Shown here: positions 8,938 through 18,337 of the stretch, one piece after another
Layout: each line of letters starts with the position of its first letter
How positions within the stretch are numbered: the stretch's first letter is position 1
Assembly (NCBI RefSeq): GCF_000258175.1
Contig: NZ_JH636049.1
Location: 768,982-832,981 of the forward strand
Length of the DNA: 64,000 bases
From: Saccharomonospora xinjiangensis XJ-54
GTDB lineage: Bacteria > Actinomycetota > Actinomycetes > Mycobacteriales > Pseudonocardiaceae
Direction of reading: 5' to 3'
Notes under the pieces: model-generated
Databases searched by the model: none
Told to the model about the DNA's origin: nothing
The model's input: the letters and a program-made list of their open reading frames with translations, nothing else
Program-made: the position numbers and the translations under genes

Positions 8938-9405
8938 CTACGCGACCAGGATGATGAGCCAGATCAGGCTGAGACCCCAGCCGAACGCTCCGAGCACGGT
9001 CGCGACGATGCACAAGGTCTTCGTCTGCTCCGATGCCTGCATGGCCGCGGCCGTGTTGCCCTGCATCTGATAGGCGGTGACCTCGTTGGACTTCATGATG
9101 GCGAAGATCGCCACGATCCAGCAGAGGAAGATCGAGCCGATGGCCCAGCCCTTGTAGTCGGGAATCCCCTGCCCGTACCCTGCCATCCCCGCACCGTAAG
9201 GCTGCTGACCGTACGCTTGCTGACCGTACGGTTGCGGCTGGCCGTACTGTTGCTGCGCGAAAGGCTGCTGGCCGTACGGCTGCTGTGCGTACTGGGCAGC
9301 GGGCACCCCCGCCGACGGCGGGCCGAGCTGCATCTGCCCCGGCTGCCCCTGCTGCGTCTGCATCGGTGCGCCGTAAGGCATTTGCTGCCCGTACGGATTC
9401 GTCAT
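8938..9405 (-). CDS. CD225/dispanin-type two-TM membrane protein with Gln/Pro/Tyr/Gly-rich head
   Basis: A 155-aa protein. Residues 1-80 are low-complexity (repeats of YGQQP and PYG), then [34 protein letters not shown], the conserved CD225 block with first TM and basic-polar loop, and a second TM ([24 protein letters not shown]). Bacterial members are small envelope proteins of unknown role. It lies downstream of era, behind a 21-bp repeat array, with its own presumed promoter in the 200-nt gap. Confidence 0.75.
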   Translation of the reverse strand: MTNPYGQQMPYGAPMQTQQGQPGQMQLGPPSAGVPAAQYAQQPYGQQPFAQQQYGQPQPYGQQAYGQQPYGAGMAGYGQGIPDYKGWAIGSIFLCWIVAIFAIMKSNEVTAYQMQGNTAAAMQASEQTKTLCIVATVLGAFGWGLSLIWLIILVA

Positions 9406-9535
9406 GGACCCTCCCCTGTCACAGAACGTAGTGCACCAGGAGCATACCGTTCAATGACGTCGGGTTGGCCGACTTCGGCACATTCGCCCTCGACCCCTGC
9501 GGACCGAGGGCGAACCCCGAGGAGACACGTGCCCA

Positions 9536-9598
9536 GCCTGCGAGAAGTGCGGACACTCGTACGACAAGTGCGGACACGCGTGCACAGGCTGCGGACAC
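9536..9598 (-). repeat. 21-bp tandem array behind era (3 units)
   Basis: Read on the minus strand, three 21-bp units follow the era stop after 4 nt (CGCC): 9578-9598, 9557-9577 and 9536-9556. Each begins with GTGTCCGCA; the 12-nt remainders are GCCTGTGCACGC, CTTGTCGTACGA and CTTCTCGCAGGC. There are no unique spacers, and the period is exact. Confidence 0.9.
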
Positions 9599-9602
9599 GG
9601 CG

Positions 9603-10505
9603 TCAGAAGCCAAGTTTGCGCAGTTGCTTCGGGTCGCGCTGCCAGTCCTTCGCCACCTTGACGTGCAAATCGAGGTACACCTTGCTCCCCAGCAGCGCCT
9701 CGATCTGCTTGCGGGCCCTCGCGCCCACCTCCTTGAGCCTGCCGCCCCGGTGCCCGAGCACGATGCCGCGCTGGCTGGTGCGCTCCACGTAGAGGTGCGC
9801 GTACACGTCGATGAGGTCGTCCCTGCCGGGTCTCGGGTACATCTCCTCGATCGTCACGGCGATGGAGTGCGGCAGTTCGTCGCGCACCCCCTCCAGCGCC
9901 GCCTCACGGATCAGCTCCGCCACCAGCGTCTGCTCCGGCTCGTCGGTCAGCTCACCGTCCGGGTACAGCTCCGGTCCCTCCGGCAACCGCTCCACCAGCA
10001 GGTCGGCCAGTGTGTCCACCTGATAGGACTCGACGGCCGACACCGGCACCAGGTCGGCGAAGTCCAGGACGTCCTGGAGTTCGAGCAGCTGCTTGGCGAC
10101 CTGCTCCTTGCCGACCAGGTCGGTCTTGGTGACGATGCCGAGCACAGGGGTGCGTTGGGCGATCTTCGCGAGCTCGGCCGCGATGAACCGGTCGCCGGGC
10201 CCGATCTGCTCGTCGGCGGGCACGCAGAACCCAACGACGTCCACTTCGGACCATGTCGCGCGCACGAGATCGTTGAGCCGCTGCCCCAGCAGCGTGCGCG
10301 GCCGGTGCAGCCCTGGAGTGTCCACGATGATCAGCTGCGCGTCCTCCCGGTGCACGATGCCCCTGATGGCATGCCGGGTCGTCTGCGGCTTGCTCGACGT
10401 GATGGCGATCTTGGAGCCAACCAGCGCGTTGGTCAATGTGGACTTTCCGGCGTTGGGCCTGCCGACGAAGCAGGCGAACCCGGAGCGATGTCCGGCGTCG
10501 GTCAC
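9603..10505 (-). CDS. era: GTPase Era (16S rRNA maturation)
   Basis: A 300-aa Era: G1 GRPNAGKST (about 15-23), G2 QTTRHAIRG, G3 DTPG, G4 TKTD, followed by the C-terminal KH domain (EEMYPRPGRDDLIDVYAHLYVERTSQRGIVLGHRGGRLKEVG). It binds the 3' end of 16S rRNA and assists small-subunit assembly. The ATG at 10505 overlaps the deaminase-like gene stop. The run CNNM-deaminase-like-era is coupled by short overlaps. The stop is followed by a 21-bp repeat array instead of a hairpin. Confidence 0.97.
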   Translation of the reverse strand: MTDAGHRSGFACFVGRPNAGKSTLTNALVGSKIAITSSKPQTTRHAIRGIVHREDAQLIIVDTPGLHRPRTLLGQRLNDLVRATWSEVDVVGFCVPADEQIGPGDRFIAAELAKIAQRTPVLGIVTKTDLVGKEQVAKQLLELQDVLDFADLVPVSAVESYQVDTLADLLVERLPEGPELYPDGELTDEPEQTLVAELIREAALEGVRDELPHSIAVTIEEMYPRPGRDDLIDVYAHLYVERTSQRGIVLGHRGGRLKEVGARARKQIEALLGSKVYLDLHVKVAKDWQRDPKQLRKLGF

Positions 10506-10837
10506 CGTACCGTCTCCCGCACGGTGCCCGACGGATCGGCGCGCAGAATCGGCGCGTCCGGGGACAGGTCTCGCACGGCCTGCACCGAGGCTCCCTGCAC
10601 CATCGGCTCCTCCGTCACCACGGCAGCCGCCTCAAGACCCTCGGCTCCGCTGGACACCGCCGCCGCCACCGCGGCCTGGAGGGCCGTCAACGTCAGCGAC
10701 GGCAGCCGCACCGTCGCCGCGGCGTACGTGCGACCGTCGGTGTCCCGCACGGCCGCGCCCTCCGCGGCCTGCGTCCTCGCGCGCGTCGATCGCGCCAGGA
10801 TGACGATCTTCTCGTCCTCGGGGTCGAGTTCAGGCAT
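10502..10837 (-). CDS. Cytidine-deaminase-fold protein without visible catalytic residues (Rv2365c-like)
   Basis: A 111-aa protein starting at ATG 10837 ([21 protein letters not shown]). The order of helix-rich N-terminus, DTDGRTYAAATVRLPSLTLTALQAAVAAAVSSGA resembles the first half of cytidine deaminase (substrate-binding strand and active-site helix). However, the His/Cys-Ala-Glu and PCxxC zinc motifs are absent; there is no Cys in the protein. It is coupled to era downstream (4-nt overlap) and to the CNNM gene upstream (8-nt overlap). The same gene sits between era and the CBS protein in Mycobacterium. Function unknown; probably not a deaminase. Confidence 0.7.
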   Translation of the reverse strand: MPELDPEDEKIVILARSTRARTQAAEGAAVRDTDGRTYAAATVRLPSLTLTALQAAVAAAVSSGAEGLEAAAVVTEEPMVQGASVQAVRDLSPDAPILRADPSGTVRETVR

Positions 10838-12188
10838 GTTCCACTCTCCAGTCGCGATCGCCGTGATCGCCGTTCTTGCCGTGGTCTTCCGTGGTGGTGG
10901 GCGTTCCCGGCCCGATCCTCCTGCCATCGGCGGCGCGCACCACCACGGTGCTGATCCGCATCCGGCCTCTCCGGTCTTTGCCGCCCTCCGCTCGCAGTCG
11001 CAGCCCCTCGACCTCGGCCTCCGCGCCGGGCAGCGGCACGCGGCCGAGCCGCTGCGCGAGCAGGCCGCCGACCGTCTCCACATCGTGTTCGGAGAGATCG
11101 ACTCCGAACAGCTCGCCGAGGTCGTCAACGCTCAACCGCGCGGACACCCGCACCACCTGCTCGTCAACGTGCTCGACGGGTGGCCGGTCGTCGGTGTCGG
11201 ACTCATCGGTGATCTCGCCGACGATCTCCTCGAGAATGTCCTCGATGGTGACGAGCCCGGCCGTGCCGCCATATTCGTCAACCGCGATCGCCAGGTGGTG
11301 CCGCGAACGCTGCATGTGCCTGAGCAGGCCGTCGAGGTGCTTGGAGTCGGGAACGAAGTCGGCAGGCATCATCAGCTCGCTCACCTGACGCCCCGTGCCG
11401 TCCTCCGCGAACGACGCCCGCACCAGGTCCTTGAGGTTCACCACACCGACGATGTCGTCCACGGACTCACCGATCACCGGCAGGCGAGTAAAGCCGGTTC
11501 GCATGGACAGCGCCAGTGCCTGCCTCACGGTCTTGGTCTGCTCGATCCAGACGATCTCGGTGCGCGGGACCATGACCTCGCGCGCCACCGTGTCACCCAG
11601 CTCGAACACCGAGTGGATCATCTCGCGCTCGTCGGTGCCGACGACACCGCGTTCCTGCGCGAGGTCCACGAGTTCCCGCAGCTCCGCCTCCGTGGTGAAC
11701 GGCCCCTCCCGGAAACCCTTACCGGGAGTGATGGCGTTACCGACCAGGATGAGCAGCTTGCTGAGCGGCCCGAGCACGGTTCCCAGCACCCGCACCGGAC
11801 CCGCCACGACGAGACCGACCCGGTACGGATGCTGCCTGCCGATCGTGCGCGGACCGACACCCACGATGACATAGCTGACCAGCACCATGATCAGGGCGGC
11901 GAGCAACACGGCGAGCCACTCTGGATCGACCCAGCGCAGCGCCACGACGGTGACCAGCACGGTGGCCGTGAGCTCGCACCCCATGCGCAGCAACAGCAGC
12001 AGGTTGATGTGCCGGGTGCGCTCACGGATGACCAGGATGAGCTGGCGCGACCCGAACCTTCCCGAGCGTTCGAGGCCCTCGGCTCGCGCCGGCGACGCCG
12101 TGCCGATCGCCGCGTCGGCCGCGGCGAAGACGCCGCCGAGGAACACGAGAAGGACTGCCACGACCAGGATGACGGCCGAAGAGGTCAC
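10830..12188 (-). CDS. CNNM/HlyC-CorC family membrane protein with CBS pair
   Basis: A 452-aa protein with an N-terminal DUF21/CNNM membrane domain (four hydrophobic segments in residues 1-140), a tandem CBS module (about 200-330; [21 protein letters not shown] ... [49 protein letters not shown]) and a C-terminal CorC_HlyC domain. Homologues mediate Mg2+ export or resistance; older annotations say hemolysin, which is not supported by function. It overlaps ybeY upstream and the deaminase-like gene downstream, in the conserved phoH-ybeY-CNNM-era operon. Confidence 0.9.
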   Translation of the reverse strand: MTSSAVILVVAVLLVFLGGVFAAADAAIGTASPARAEGLERSGRFGSRQLILVIRERTRHINLLLLLRMGCELTATVLVTVVALRWVDPEWLAVLLAALIMVLVSYVIVGVGPRTIGRQHPYRVGLVVAGPVRVLGTVLGPLSKLLILVGNAITPGKGFREGPFTTEAELRELVDLAQERGVVGTDEREMIHSVFELGDTVAREVMVPRTEIVWIEQTKTVRQALALSMRTGFTRLPVIGESVDDIVGVVNLKDLVRASFAEDGTGRQVSELMMPADFVPDSKHLDGLLRHMQRSRHHLAIAVDEYGGTAGLVTIEDILEEIVGEITDESDTDDRPPVEHVDEQVVRVSARLSVDDLGELFGVDLSEHDVETVGGLLAQRLGRVPLPGAEAEVEGLRLRAEGGKDRRGRMRISTVVVRAADGRRIGPGTPTTTEDHGKNGDHGDRDWRVEHA

Positions 12189-12736
12189 GATGGCTCCGAC
12201 TCAGACCTTCCGTCGAGACCGGCAGCCCCCAGCAGCCGGTCGTCGTTGCTGCGCTGCGCGTCCTGCCTGCGCGCGGCGGCGAGGGTGTCGCGGAACTCGC
12301 CGAGAATGCGGTTCTGGAGGCCGAACATCTCCTGCTCCTCCTCCGGCTCGGCGTGGTCGTACCCGAGCAGGTGCAACACGCCGTGCACGGTGAGCAGGTG
12401 CAGTTCGTCGAGCAGCGAGTGCCCTGCCTTGCGCGCCTGGTCCTTGGCGAACGCGGGGCAGAGCACGATGTCACCGAGCAGAGCGGGGGACGACTCCACC
12501 GCGTCGGGACGGCGGCCCGCCTCCAGTTCGTCCATGGGGAACGCCATCACGTCGGTGGGCCCCGGCAGGTCCATCCACCGCACGTGCAGGTCCTCCATCA
12601 CGTCGAGGGTGACCAGCACGACCGAGAGCTCGGCGAGCGGGCTGACCTCCATGCGGTCGAGTGCGAACCGTGCCGCCGACACGATGGACGTCTCATCGAC
12701 GTCGATGCCGGACTCGTTGGCGATCTCGATACTCAC
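12185..12736 (-). CDS. ybeY: Endoribonuclease YbeY (rRNA maturation)
   Basis: A 183-aa YbeY starting at GTG 12736, which overlaps the phoH stop (GTGA). The zinc-binding signature [11 protein letters not shown], with three His residues, is present, preceded by GDIVLCP and [10 protein letters not shown]. YbeY cleaves single-stranded RNA, takes part in 16S 3'-end processing and ribosome quality control, and acts with Era. The C-terminus has about 30 extra polar residues after the catalytic domain. Neighbouring genes phoH and era agree with the role. Confidence 0.95.
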   Translation of the reverse strand: MSIEIANESGIDVDETSIVSAARFALDRMEVSPLAELSVVLVTLDVMEDLHVRWMDLPGPTDVMAFPMDELEAGRRPDAVESSPALLGDIVLCPAFAKDQARKAGHSLLDELHLLTVHGVLHLLGYDHAEPEEEQEMFGLQNRILGEFRDTLAAARRQDAQRSNDDRLLGAAGLDGRSESEPS

Positions 12737-13785
12737 CGGCGGCCTCGCCCACCGGCCGCCTTGCTGTCGCCGGTCGCGGCGTCCTGCGTCGCCTGCCACT
12801 TTTCGTAGGCGTCCACGATGTCGCCGACGAGGCGGTGCCGGACCACGTCGTGACTCGTCAGCGTGGCGAAGTGCAGATCGTTCACACCCTCGAGGATCTC
12901 ACGCACCACCCGCAGGCCGCTGCGCTGGCCGCTCGGCAGATCGACCTGGGTCACATCGCCGGTGACCACGATCTTCGATCCGAACCCGAGGCGGGTGAGG
13001 AACATCTTCATCTGCTCCGGCGTGGTGTTCTGCGCCTCGTCGAGGATGATGAAGGCGTCGTTGAGCGTCCTTCCGCGCATGTACGCCAGCGGCGCGATCT
13101 CGATCGTGCCAGCCTGCATCAGGCGAGGGATCGAATCGGGGTCCACCATGTCGTGCAGCGCGTCGTACAACGGGCGAAGGTACGGGTCGATCTTCTCGTA
13201 CAGCGTGCCGGGGAGGAACCCGAGCCGCTCGCCTGCCTCCACCGCGGGACGGGTGAGGATGATGCGCGTGACCTGCTTGTTCTGAAGCGCCTGAACGGCC
13301 TTGGCCATCGCGAGGTAGGTCTTGCCCGTGCCTGCCGGGCCGACGCCGAACACCACCGTGTGCTGGTCGATCGCATCGACGTAGCGCTTCTGGTTGAGCG
13401 TCTTGGGCCGGATGGTTCGGCCGCGCCGCGACAGGATGTCCATGCTGAGCACGTCGGCGGGCGATTCGGCTCCCCCCGCCGACAGCATGGCGACCGTGCG
13501 ACGGACCGTGTCGGGGCCGACCTGCTGGCCGCGCCGGGCGAGGATGACCAGCTCGTCGAAGACGCGCTCCGCGAACGCCACGTCCGCCGGGGCTCCGGTG
13601 AGCGTGACCTCGTTACCCCTGACGTGAACGTCCGCGTTCAGGATGTCTTCGGCGGCCTTGAGATTCTCGTCCCTTGAGCCGAGGAGCACGAGCGCGGCGG
13701 CGTCGGGGATCGAGAACTTCGACTGGGCCGAACGGTTCTCGGAGGCGGTGACTTCGGCTGGCTGCAACGGTTCGGTTCCGGCCAC
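12733..13785 (-). CDS. phoH: PhoH-like ATPase
   Basis: About 350 aa from the GTG at 13785 ([12 protein letters not shown]); an in-frame ATG 84 nt upstream begins a Cys/Arg-rich stretch that looks non-coding. An N-terminal KH-like region ([41 protein letters not shown]) precedes the PhoH NTPase: Walker [29 protein letters not shown], Walker [10 protein letters not shown] and GDVTQVDLP. The family is linked to RNA metabolism together with YbeY. Overlaps ybeY by 4 nt. Confidence 0.93.
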   Translation of the reverse strand: MAGTEPLQPAEVTASENRSAQSKFSIPDAAALVLLGSRDENLKAAEDILNADVHVRGNEVTLTGAPADVAFAERVFDELVILARRGQQVGPDTVRRTVAMLSAGGAESPADVLSMDILSRRGRTIRPKTLNQKRYVDAIDQHTVVFGVGPAGTGKTYLAMAKAVQALQNKQVTRIILTRPAVEAGERLGFLPGTLYEKIDPYLRPLYDALHDMVDPDSIPRLMQAGTIEIAPLAYMRGRTLNDAFIILDEAQNTTPEQMKMFLTRLGFGSKIVVTGDVTQVDLPSGQRSGLRVVREILEGVNDLHFATLTSHDVVRHRLVGDIVDAYEKWQATQDAATGDSKAAGGRGRR

Positions 13786-13899
13786 GTGGCCTCGGGCCTG
13801 CTTTCTGCACGATCGTGCTGCTCGACAACGGTGATGGACGCTGACGATGCTAACCGCATCGCCCGCCAAGGGGCAGGTGAGTTTAGCGACCTGCCGTCC

Positions 13900-14283
13900 T
13901 CACTCCGAAGAACGACCGAAGTGACCGAGCTGTTCCCCGCCGAGCACGTGCGCGTGCACGTGGAAGACCGTCTGACCCGCGTCGGCACCGGTGTTGAACA
14001 CCAGCCGGTAACCGTTGCCGAGACCCTCCAGTTCGGCGACCTTCGCGGCCGTGTCCACCATGTCGGCGAGCAGGGCCGGATCGGCGGCGGCCAGCTCAGC
14101 CACGGTGCGGTAGCGGGTCTTGGGCACCACGAGAACATGCGTGACGGCCTGAGGGCTGATGTCGCGGAACGCGAGCGTGGTGGCGGTTTCGTGAACGATG
14201 TCGGCCGGGATCTCCCTCGCGATCACCCGCTCGAACAACGTCTCCGAGGAATCGCCGGGCTCGGTGGGCTGGTGCTCGCTCAA
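13900..14283 (-). CDS. HIT-family nucleotide hydrolase (HinT-like)
   Basis: A 127-aa protein with the histidine triad HVHAHV near the C-terminus and SPQAVTHVLVVPKTRYRTVAEL and the GYRLVFNTGADAGQTV block of HinT proteins, which hydrolyse purine nucleoside phosphoramidates. The start is a TTG at 14283, chosen because GGGAGGG lies just upstream and the protein alignment begins there. It sits between phoH and rsmE on the minus strand, separated from both by non-coding gaps. Confidence 0.9.
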   Translation of the reverse strand: MSEHQPTEPGDSSETLFERVIAREIPADIVHETATTLAFRDISPQAVTHVLVVPKTRYRTVAELAAADPALLADMVDTAAKVAELEGLGNGYRLVFNTGADAGQTVFHVHAHVLGGEQLGHFGRSSE

Positions 14284-14606
14284 GGTCCCTCCCTGCGTGG
14301 ATCGTGGTCGCGTTCTGTCATCTTCGCCCACGATCGGCGCTGGGGCGCCGCGGGGCGGTGCAGCCTGGGGGTTGCTCCACGCGCCACCGCGGCTTCCGCC
14401 GGACCGAGGGGGAGACGTCCGGCGGATCTTCGCGCTGCCTTCGCTGCAGGCCGCCTCGGGTGTTCTCCGGCAGGCCGCAAGTCGAGCAGGCTGCGCCTCA
14501 GCGTAGGACCCGGGTGTCCACGGCGAGGGGAAACGGCGGAGAAAGCGGCGGACTTGTGCCACAGGGGCCAGCGAAAGCGTCCGATCGGCCTAAGCCGCAC
14601 CTGGCC
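14284..14606. other. Gap of 323 nt between hinT-like gene and rsmE; nothing convincing seen
   Basis: Open frames cross this stretch on both strands but are Arg/Pro-rich and have no start context. It presumably holds the hinT-like promoter and leader. No hairpin with long arms or 21-bp repeat was found. Confidence 0.5.
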
Positions 14607-15368
14607 CTACGCCCAGCGCGCGGTCAGCGCTCCGAGCGCGCCGAGCGCCACCGCCGCGGCCGTGGACGTGCGCAGCACCGTCGGTCCCAGCCGGACACGC
14701 CTCGCACCGGCTGCGGTGAACGCGGCGAATTCCTCGGGCGCGACCCCGCCTTCGGGGCCGACCACGAGCACGAGTTCGCCCTCGGACGGCAACGGCACCT
14801 CGGTGATCCCCTCCTGGGCGTCACCGTCGAGCACGAGCGCGAGATCCGCCTCCGACAACACGGCGGCGAGATCCCGGGTGGTCACCGGTTCTGCGACCTC
14901 GGGCAGCCAGGCACGCCTCGCCTGCTTGGCCGCTGCCCTGGCCGTACCCCGCCACTTGCCCAGCGCCTTCTCGGTCCTCGCACCGTCGTCCCAGCGGACG
15001 ACACTGCGGGCCGCGCGCCACGGCACGATCGCGTCGGCCCCGGCCTCCGTCGCCAGTTCCACCGCGAGTTCGCCACGATCACCCTTGGCCAGCGCTTGCA
15101 CGACGGTGACGCGCAGCGCAGGAGCCCGCACCGTGCGCGTGGCGACGACCCGCAGCTCCACGATCGGCTTGCGCCCCGGATGCGCGGCGACGGTGACGCA
15201 GTCGGCGACCCCACCGTGCCCGTCCGACAGCGTCAGCCGCTCGCCGGTGCGCAACCGGCGCACGGTGACGGCGTGATGCGCCTCCTCGCCGTCCAGCGTC
15301 GCGAACTCGCCTTCCGGCAGTTCCGGCACGAGGAACACCGGCGGAGTGGTACCGGCCGCCCCAGCCAT
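14607..15368 (-). CDS. rsmE: 16S rRNA (uracil-1498-N3)-methyltransferase
   Basis: A 253-aa SPOUT-class methyltransferase. An N-terminal PUA-like domain (VFLVPELPEGEFATLDGEEAHHAVTVRRLRTGERLTLSDG) is followed by the knotted SAM-binding domain with LVLVVGPEGGVAPEEFAAF and VRLGPTVLRTSTAAAVAL. It methylates U1498 of 16S rRNA in the assembled 30S subunit. The gene follows dnaJ2 on the same strand by about 27 nt, the arrangement seen in many actinobacteria (hrcA-dnaJ2-rsmE). Confidence 0.95.
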   Translation of the reverse strand: MAGAAGTTPPVFLVPELPEGEFATLDGEEAHHAVTVRRLRTGERLTLSDGHGGVADCVTVAAHPGRKPIVELRVVATRTVRAPALRVTVVQALAKGDRGELAVELATEAGADAIVPWRAARSVVRWDDGARTEKALGKWRGTARAAAKQARRAWLPEVAEPVTTRDLAAVLSEADLALVLDGDAQEGITEVPLPSEGELVLVVGPEGGVAPEEFAAFTAAGARRVRLGPTVLRTSTAAAVALGALGALTARWA

Positions 15369-15395
15369 GACAGTCGCTCCGTCCCGTCCTGGGCG

Positions 15396-16553
15396 TCAGC
15401 GGCTCTTGGAGCGCAGCTTCGAGAACAACCCACCCGGCTTGTGGCCGTTGCCCGCCAGGGTCGGGACCTCCTCGCCACGCAACCGTGCCAGCTCTCGCAG
15501 TAGATCGGCCTGCTCGTCGTCGAGCTTGGTCGGCACCACGACCTCGACGTGAATGTGCAGGTCGCCACGGCCGTCCACCCTGCCGGACGAGCGAAGCCTC
15601 GGCATTCCGAACCCGGTGAGCACAAGTTCGGTGTTCGGCTGGGTACCGGGCTCGATCTCCACATCCGTCTCGCCGTCCACGAGCGTCTCCATGGGGATGA
15701 CCGCGCCGAGCGCCGCAGCCGTGACGGGGACGCGCAGCCGGCAGTGCAGGTCGTTGCCCTGCCGCTCGAAGTCATCGTGCGGAACCTCGTCCACCTCGAC
15801 GTAGAGGTCGCCTGCGGGACCGCCGCCGGGGCCGACCTCGCCCTGACCGGACAGCCTGATCCGCATGCCGTCTCCCACGCCCGGTGGGATCTTGGCCGTC
15901 ACGTCCCTGCGGGCCCGCACCCTGCCGTCACCGCCGCACTGCTGGCACGGGTCGGTGATGACTTCGCCGAAGCCCCGGCAGGTCGGGCACGGGCGTGCCG
16001 TGACGACCTGCCCGAGGAACGACCGCTGCACGGACTGCACCTCGCCCTGACCGCCGCAGGTATCGCACGTGACGACGCTGCCGCCCTCCGCGGTGCCCGC
16101 ACCACGGCACCGATCGCAGAGGATGGCCGTGTCCACCGTGATCTGCTTGTTGACGCCGGTGGCGCACTCCTCCAGCGTCAGCTTCAACCGGATGAGCGCG
16201 TCGGAGCCGGGCTGCACCCTGCTGCGCGGACCCCGGCCCCGTGCCCCACCGGCCGCGGCGCCGAAGAAGGCGTCCATGATGTCGCCGAGCCCGCCGAAAC
16301 CGGCGAACGGGTCGCGGGCACCCCCGCCTGCCCCGTTGTCCATCGGGTCGCCACCGAGATCGACGATCTTGCGCTTCTGCGGATCGGACAGCACCTCGTA
16401 GGCCGTCGTGACCTCGCTGAACTTGTGCTGCGCGTCGTCGGAGGGGTTGACATCGGGGTGCAACTCACGCGCGAGCTTGCGGTACGCCCGCTTGATCTCC
16501 TGCTCGGTCGCGTTCTTCGACACGCCGAGGATGCCGTAGTAGTCCCTGGCCAC
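15396..16553 (-). CDS. dnaJ2: Chaperone DnaJ (DnaJ2)
   Basis: A 385-aa type I J-protein: J domain with HPD (residues 1-65, [12 protein letters not shown]), Gly/Phe-rich linker with GAGGG and FAGFGGLG, four CxxCxGxG-type zinc repeats ([32 protein letters not shown]), then the substrate-binding C-terminal domains. It stimulates DnaK ATP hydrolysis and delivers substrates. As the second actinobacterial dnaJ it is paired with hrcA rather than dnaK-grpE. The hrcA stop is 70 nt upstream, with a small hairpin between the genes. Confidence 0.96.
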   Translation of the reverse strand: MARDYYGILGVSKNATEQEIKRAYRKLARELHPDVNPSDDAQHKFSEVTTAYEVLSDPQKRKIVDLGGDPMDNGAGGGARDPFAGFGGLGDIMDAFFGAAAGGARGRGPRSRVQPGSDALIRLKLTLEECATGVNKQITVDTAILCDRCRGAGTAEGGSVVTCDTCGGQGEVQSVQRSFLGQVVTARPCPTCRGFGEVITDPCQQCGGDGRVRARRDVTAKIPPGVGDGMRIRLSGQGEVGPGGGPAGDLYVEVDEVPHDDFERQGNDLHCRLRVPVTAAALGAVIPMETLVDGETDVEIEPGTQPNTELVLTGFGMPRLRSSGRVDGRGDLHIHVEVVVPTKLDDEQADLLRELARLRGEEVPTLAGNGHKPGGLFSKLRSKSR

Positions 16554-16593
16554 CGTCTGCCGTCCTCCTAGAAAGCCTGCACAAGCCTGTCAT

Positions 16594-16610
16594 CCGGGCT
16601 TCGAGCCCGG
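16594..16610. other. Hairpin CCGGGCT-tcg-AGCCCGG in the hrcA-dnaJ2 gap
   Basis: A perfect 7-bp stem with a 3-nt loop lies between the hrcA stop and the dnaJ2 start. No T-tract follows on either strand. It may trim transcript levels or mark an RNA processing point between repressor and chaperone. Confidence 0.4.
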
Positions 16611-16623
16611 CGCACCGGACCTC

Positions 16624-17649
16624 CTACCGCCCGGAAAGGATCCGGCCCACGTACGTGGCGACCGCGCGTACGGCAGCAATCGTCCCGGGGTAATCCATCC
16701 GGGTGGGGCCGACCACGCCCATTCCCCCCAGTAATACCTGGTCCGAGCCGTACCCGATCGACACGACCGAGGTGCTCCGCATCTGCTCGTCCTCATTTTC
16801 CTCCCCGATCCGCACCGTGACGGCACCGGGGTTGCGAGCGGCCGCGAGAAGCTTGAGCACGACGACCTGTTCCTCGAGCGCCTCGAGCACCTGGCGCAGC
16901 GATCCGGGGAAGTCGGCGACGTTCCGCGTGAGGTTCGCCGTTCCCCCGAGCACGAGGCGTTCCTCGGGGTGCTCGACGAGGGATTCCACCAGCACGGTGC
17001 AGACGCGCACCATCACATCACGAAGGTCGGAGGGCGCCTGCTCGGGCAACTCCGACACCTTCGCGGCCGCGTCGGGCAGCCTGCGCCCCGACAGTGTGCC
17101 GTTGAGCACCTCACGCAGCCGGGCGACGGTCTCGTCCCCTGCGACGTCCCCCAGATCGACCGTACGCTGGTCCACCCTGCCGGTGTCGGTGATGAGCACG
17201 ATCAGAAGCCGCGCCGGGGTGAGGGCCACCACTTCCACGTGCCGGACCGTGGACGTGGTCAGCGTCGGGTACTGCACCACCGCGACCTGCCGGGTGAGCT
17301 GGGCGAGAAGCCGGACCGACCGCCGCAGCACGTCGTCGAGATCGACGGCACCCTCCAGGAACTGGACTATCGCCCTCCGCTCGGCCGCCGAGAGGGGTTT
17401 GACCTCGGAGAGTCGATCGACGAACAGCCGGTACCCCTTGTCGGTGGGGACCCTGCCCGCGCTGGTGTGGGGCTGGGTGATGTACCCCTCCTCCTCCAGC
17501 GCCGCCATGTCGTTGCGCACCGTGGCACTGGACACGCCCAGGTTGTGCCGATCGACGAGCGCCTTCGACCCCACCGGCTCCTGGTTCGACACGTAGTCGG
17601 CGACGATGGCACGCAGGACCTCGAATCGACGTTCCTCCGCGCTGGCCAC
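16624..17649 (-). CDS. hrcA: Heat-inducible transcription repressor HrcA
   Basis: About 341 aa: N-terminal winged helix ([74 protein letters not shown]), a GAF-like core ([20 protein letters not shown]) and the C-terminal [26 protein letters not shown]. HrcA binds CIRCE elements upstream of groE genes; no CIRCE was seen in this window. Two GTG starts are possible; 17649 is preferred because GAGGAGGT sits 5 nt upstream, whereas the GTG at 17655 overlaps that site. Confidence 0.95.
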   Translation of the reverse strand: MASAEERRFEVLRAIVADYVSNQEPVGSKALVDRHNLGVSSATVRNDMAALEEEGYITQPHTSAGRVPTDKGYRLFVDRLSEVKPLSAAERRAIVQFLEGAVDLDDVLRRSVRLLAQLTRQVAVVQYPTLTTSTVRHVEVVALTPARLLIVLITDTGRVDQRTVDLGDVAGDETVARLREVLNGTLSGRRLPDAAAKVSELPEQAPSDLRDVMVRVCTVLVESLVEHPEERLVLGGTANLTRNVADFPGSLRQVLEALEEQVVVLKLLAAARNPGAVTVRIGEENEDEQMRSTSVVSIGYGSDQVLLGGMGVVGPTRMDYPGTIAAVRAVATYVGRILSGR

Positions 17650-17893
17650 CAGCACCTCCTCTCGTCACCTGCTCGACCACGAGTTTACGGGTGGGGACAC
17701 GGTTTCAGGGTGCCCAGCGGTGACGAAAGACCCTGGACAGCGGAGAAGGCGACGGCCGGAACGCTTCAGCGACCGCAAGGGGCCGTTCCCGGTGATCTCG
17801 ACCACATTCGTGAAGATCAGCCGCCGGAACGAGTGATCACTTCCAGCCGATCGAGTCAACAGGTTCGCCCGACCGCGAGCCGATAGTCGAGAC

Positions 17894-18274
17894 ATGTCCA
17901 TGTTCGGAGCAACTTCCCTCGCCGCGTGCGCGGTCATGGCCGTGTGCACGACCGGCCCCGCGGACCCCGTCACGCCGGACTCCTCGTTCGTCCTGACTCT
18001 CACCGACGCCAGGGGCGGCACGACATCCGTCCAGCTGACCTGCGGCCCGACACAGGGCAACCACCCTCAGGGCGAGGCCGCCTGCCGGTCACTGGAGCGG
18101 GCCGACGGCGACTTCACGCGGCTGCCCGTGAAGAACCAGGCGTGCACGATGATCTACTCGCCGGTGCTGGCCACCGCCAGCGGCAACTGGCACGGCACGC
18201 CGGTCAAGTTCGACACCGAGTACTCCAACCGCTGCGTCGCCGACGCGCATTCCGGCGGCGTGTTCTCCTTCTGA
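17894..18274 (+). CDS. Secreted subtilisin inhibitor-like (SSI, I16 family) protein
   Basis: A 126-aa protein with a short signal peptide (MSMFGATSLAACAVMAV) and a mature domain of about 100 residues. The SSI pattern is clear: four Cys (50, 64, 84, 114), a reactive loop CTMIYSPV (P1 would be Met86; Streptomyces SSI has CPMVYDPV) and the C-terminal block KFDTEYSNRCVADAHSGGVFSF. These proteins inhibit secreted serine proteases of the subtilisin type. A secreted subtilase is encoded 5.6 kb away. The gene is monocistronic, 62 nt before katE on the same strand, so read-through into katE is possible. Confidence 0.85.
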   Translation: MSMFGATSLAACAVMAVCTTGPADPVTPDSSFVLTLTDARGGTTSVQLTCGPTQGNHPQGEAACRSLERADGDFTRLPVKNQACTMIYSPVLATASGNWHGTPVKFDTEYSNRCVADAHSGGVFSF

Positions 18275-18337
18275 TCGTTTCGGGCTGCCACGGCCGGGTA
18301 TCGACGCTTCGAGGCTCGACACGAAGGGAACCCGGCC

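Noticed and set aside
9465-12965. Very long open frame on the plus strand (over 1100 codons) antisense to era, CNNM and ybeY genes
   Set aside because: Composition is Arg/His/Gly-rich and it is antisense to several well-recognised genes; a known effect of high GC codon bias. The same applies to 39-2393, 18089-20098 (minus), 30803-32539, 36060-38177 (minus) and 48279-50573.
16594-16610. tRNA-like arm in the hrcA-dnaJ2 gap
   Set aside because: Only a single hairpin; no cloverleaf, T-loop or anticodon arm around it.
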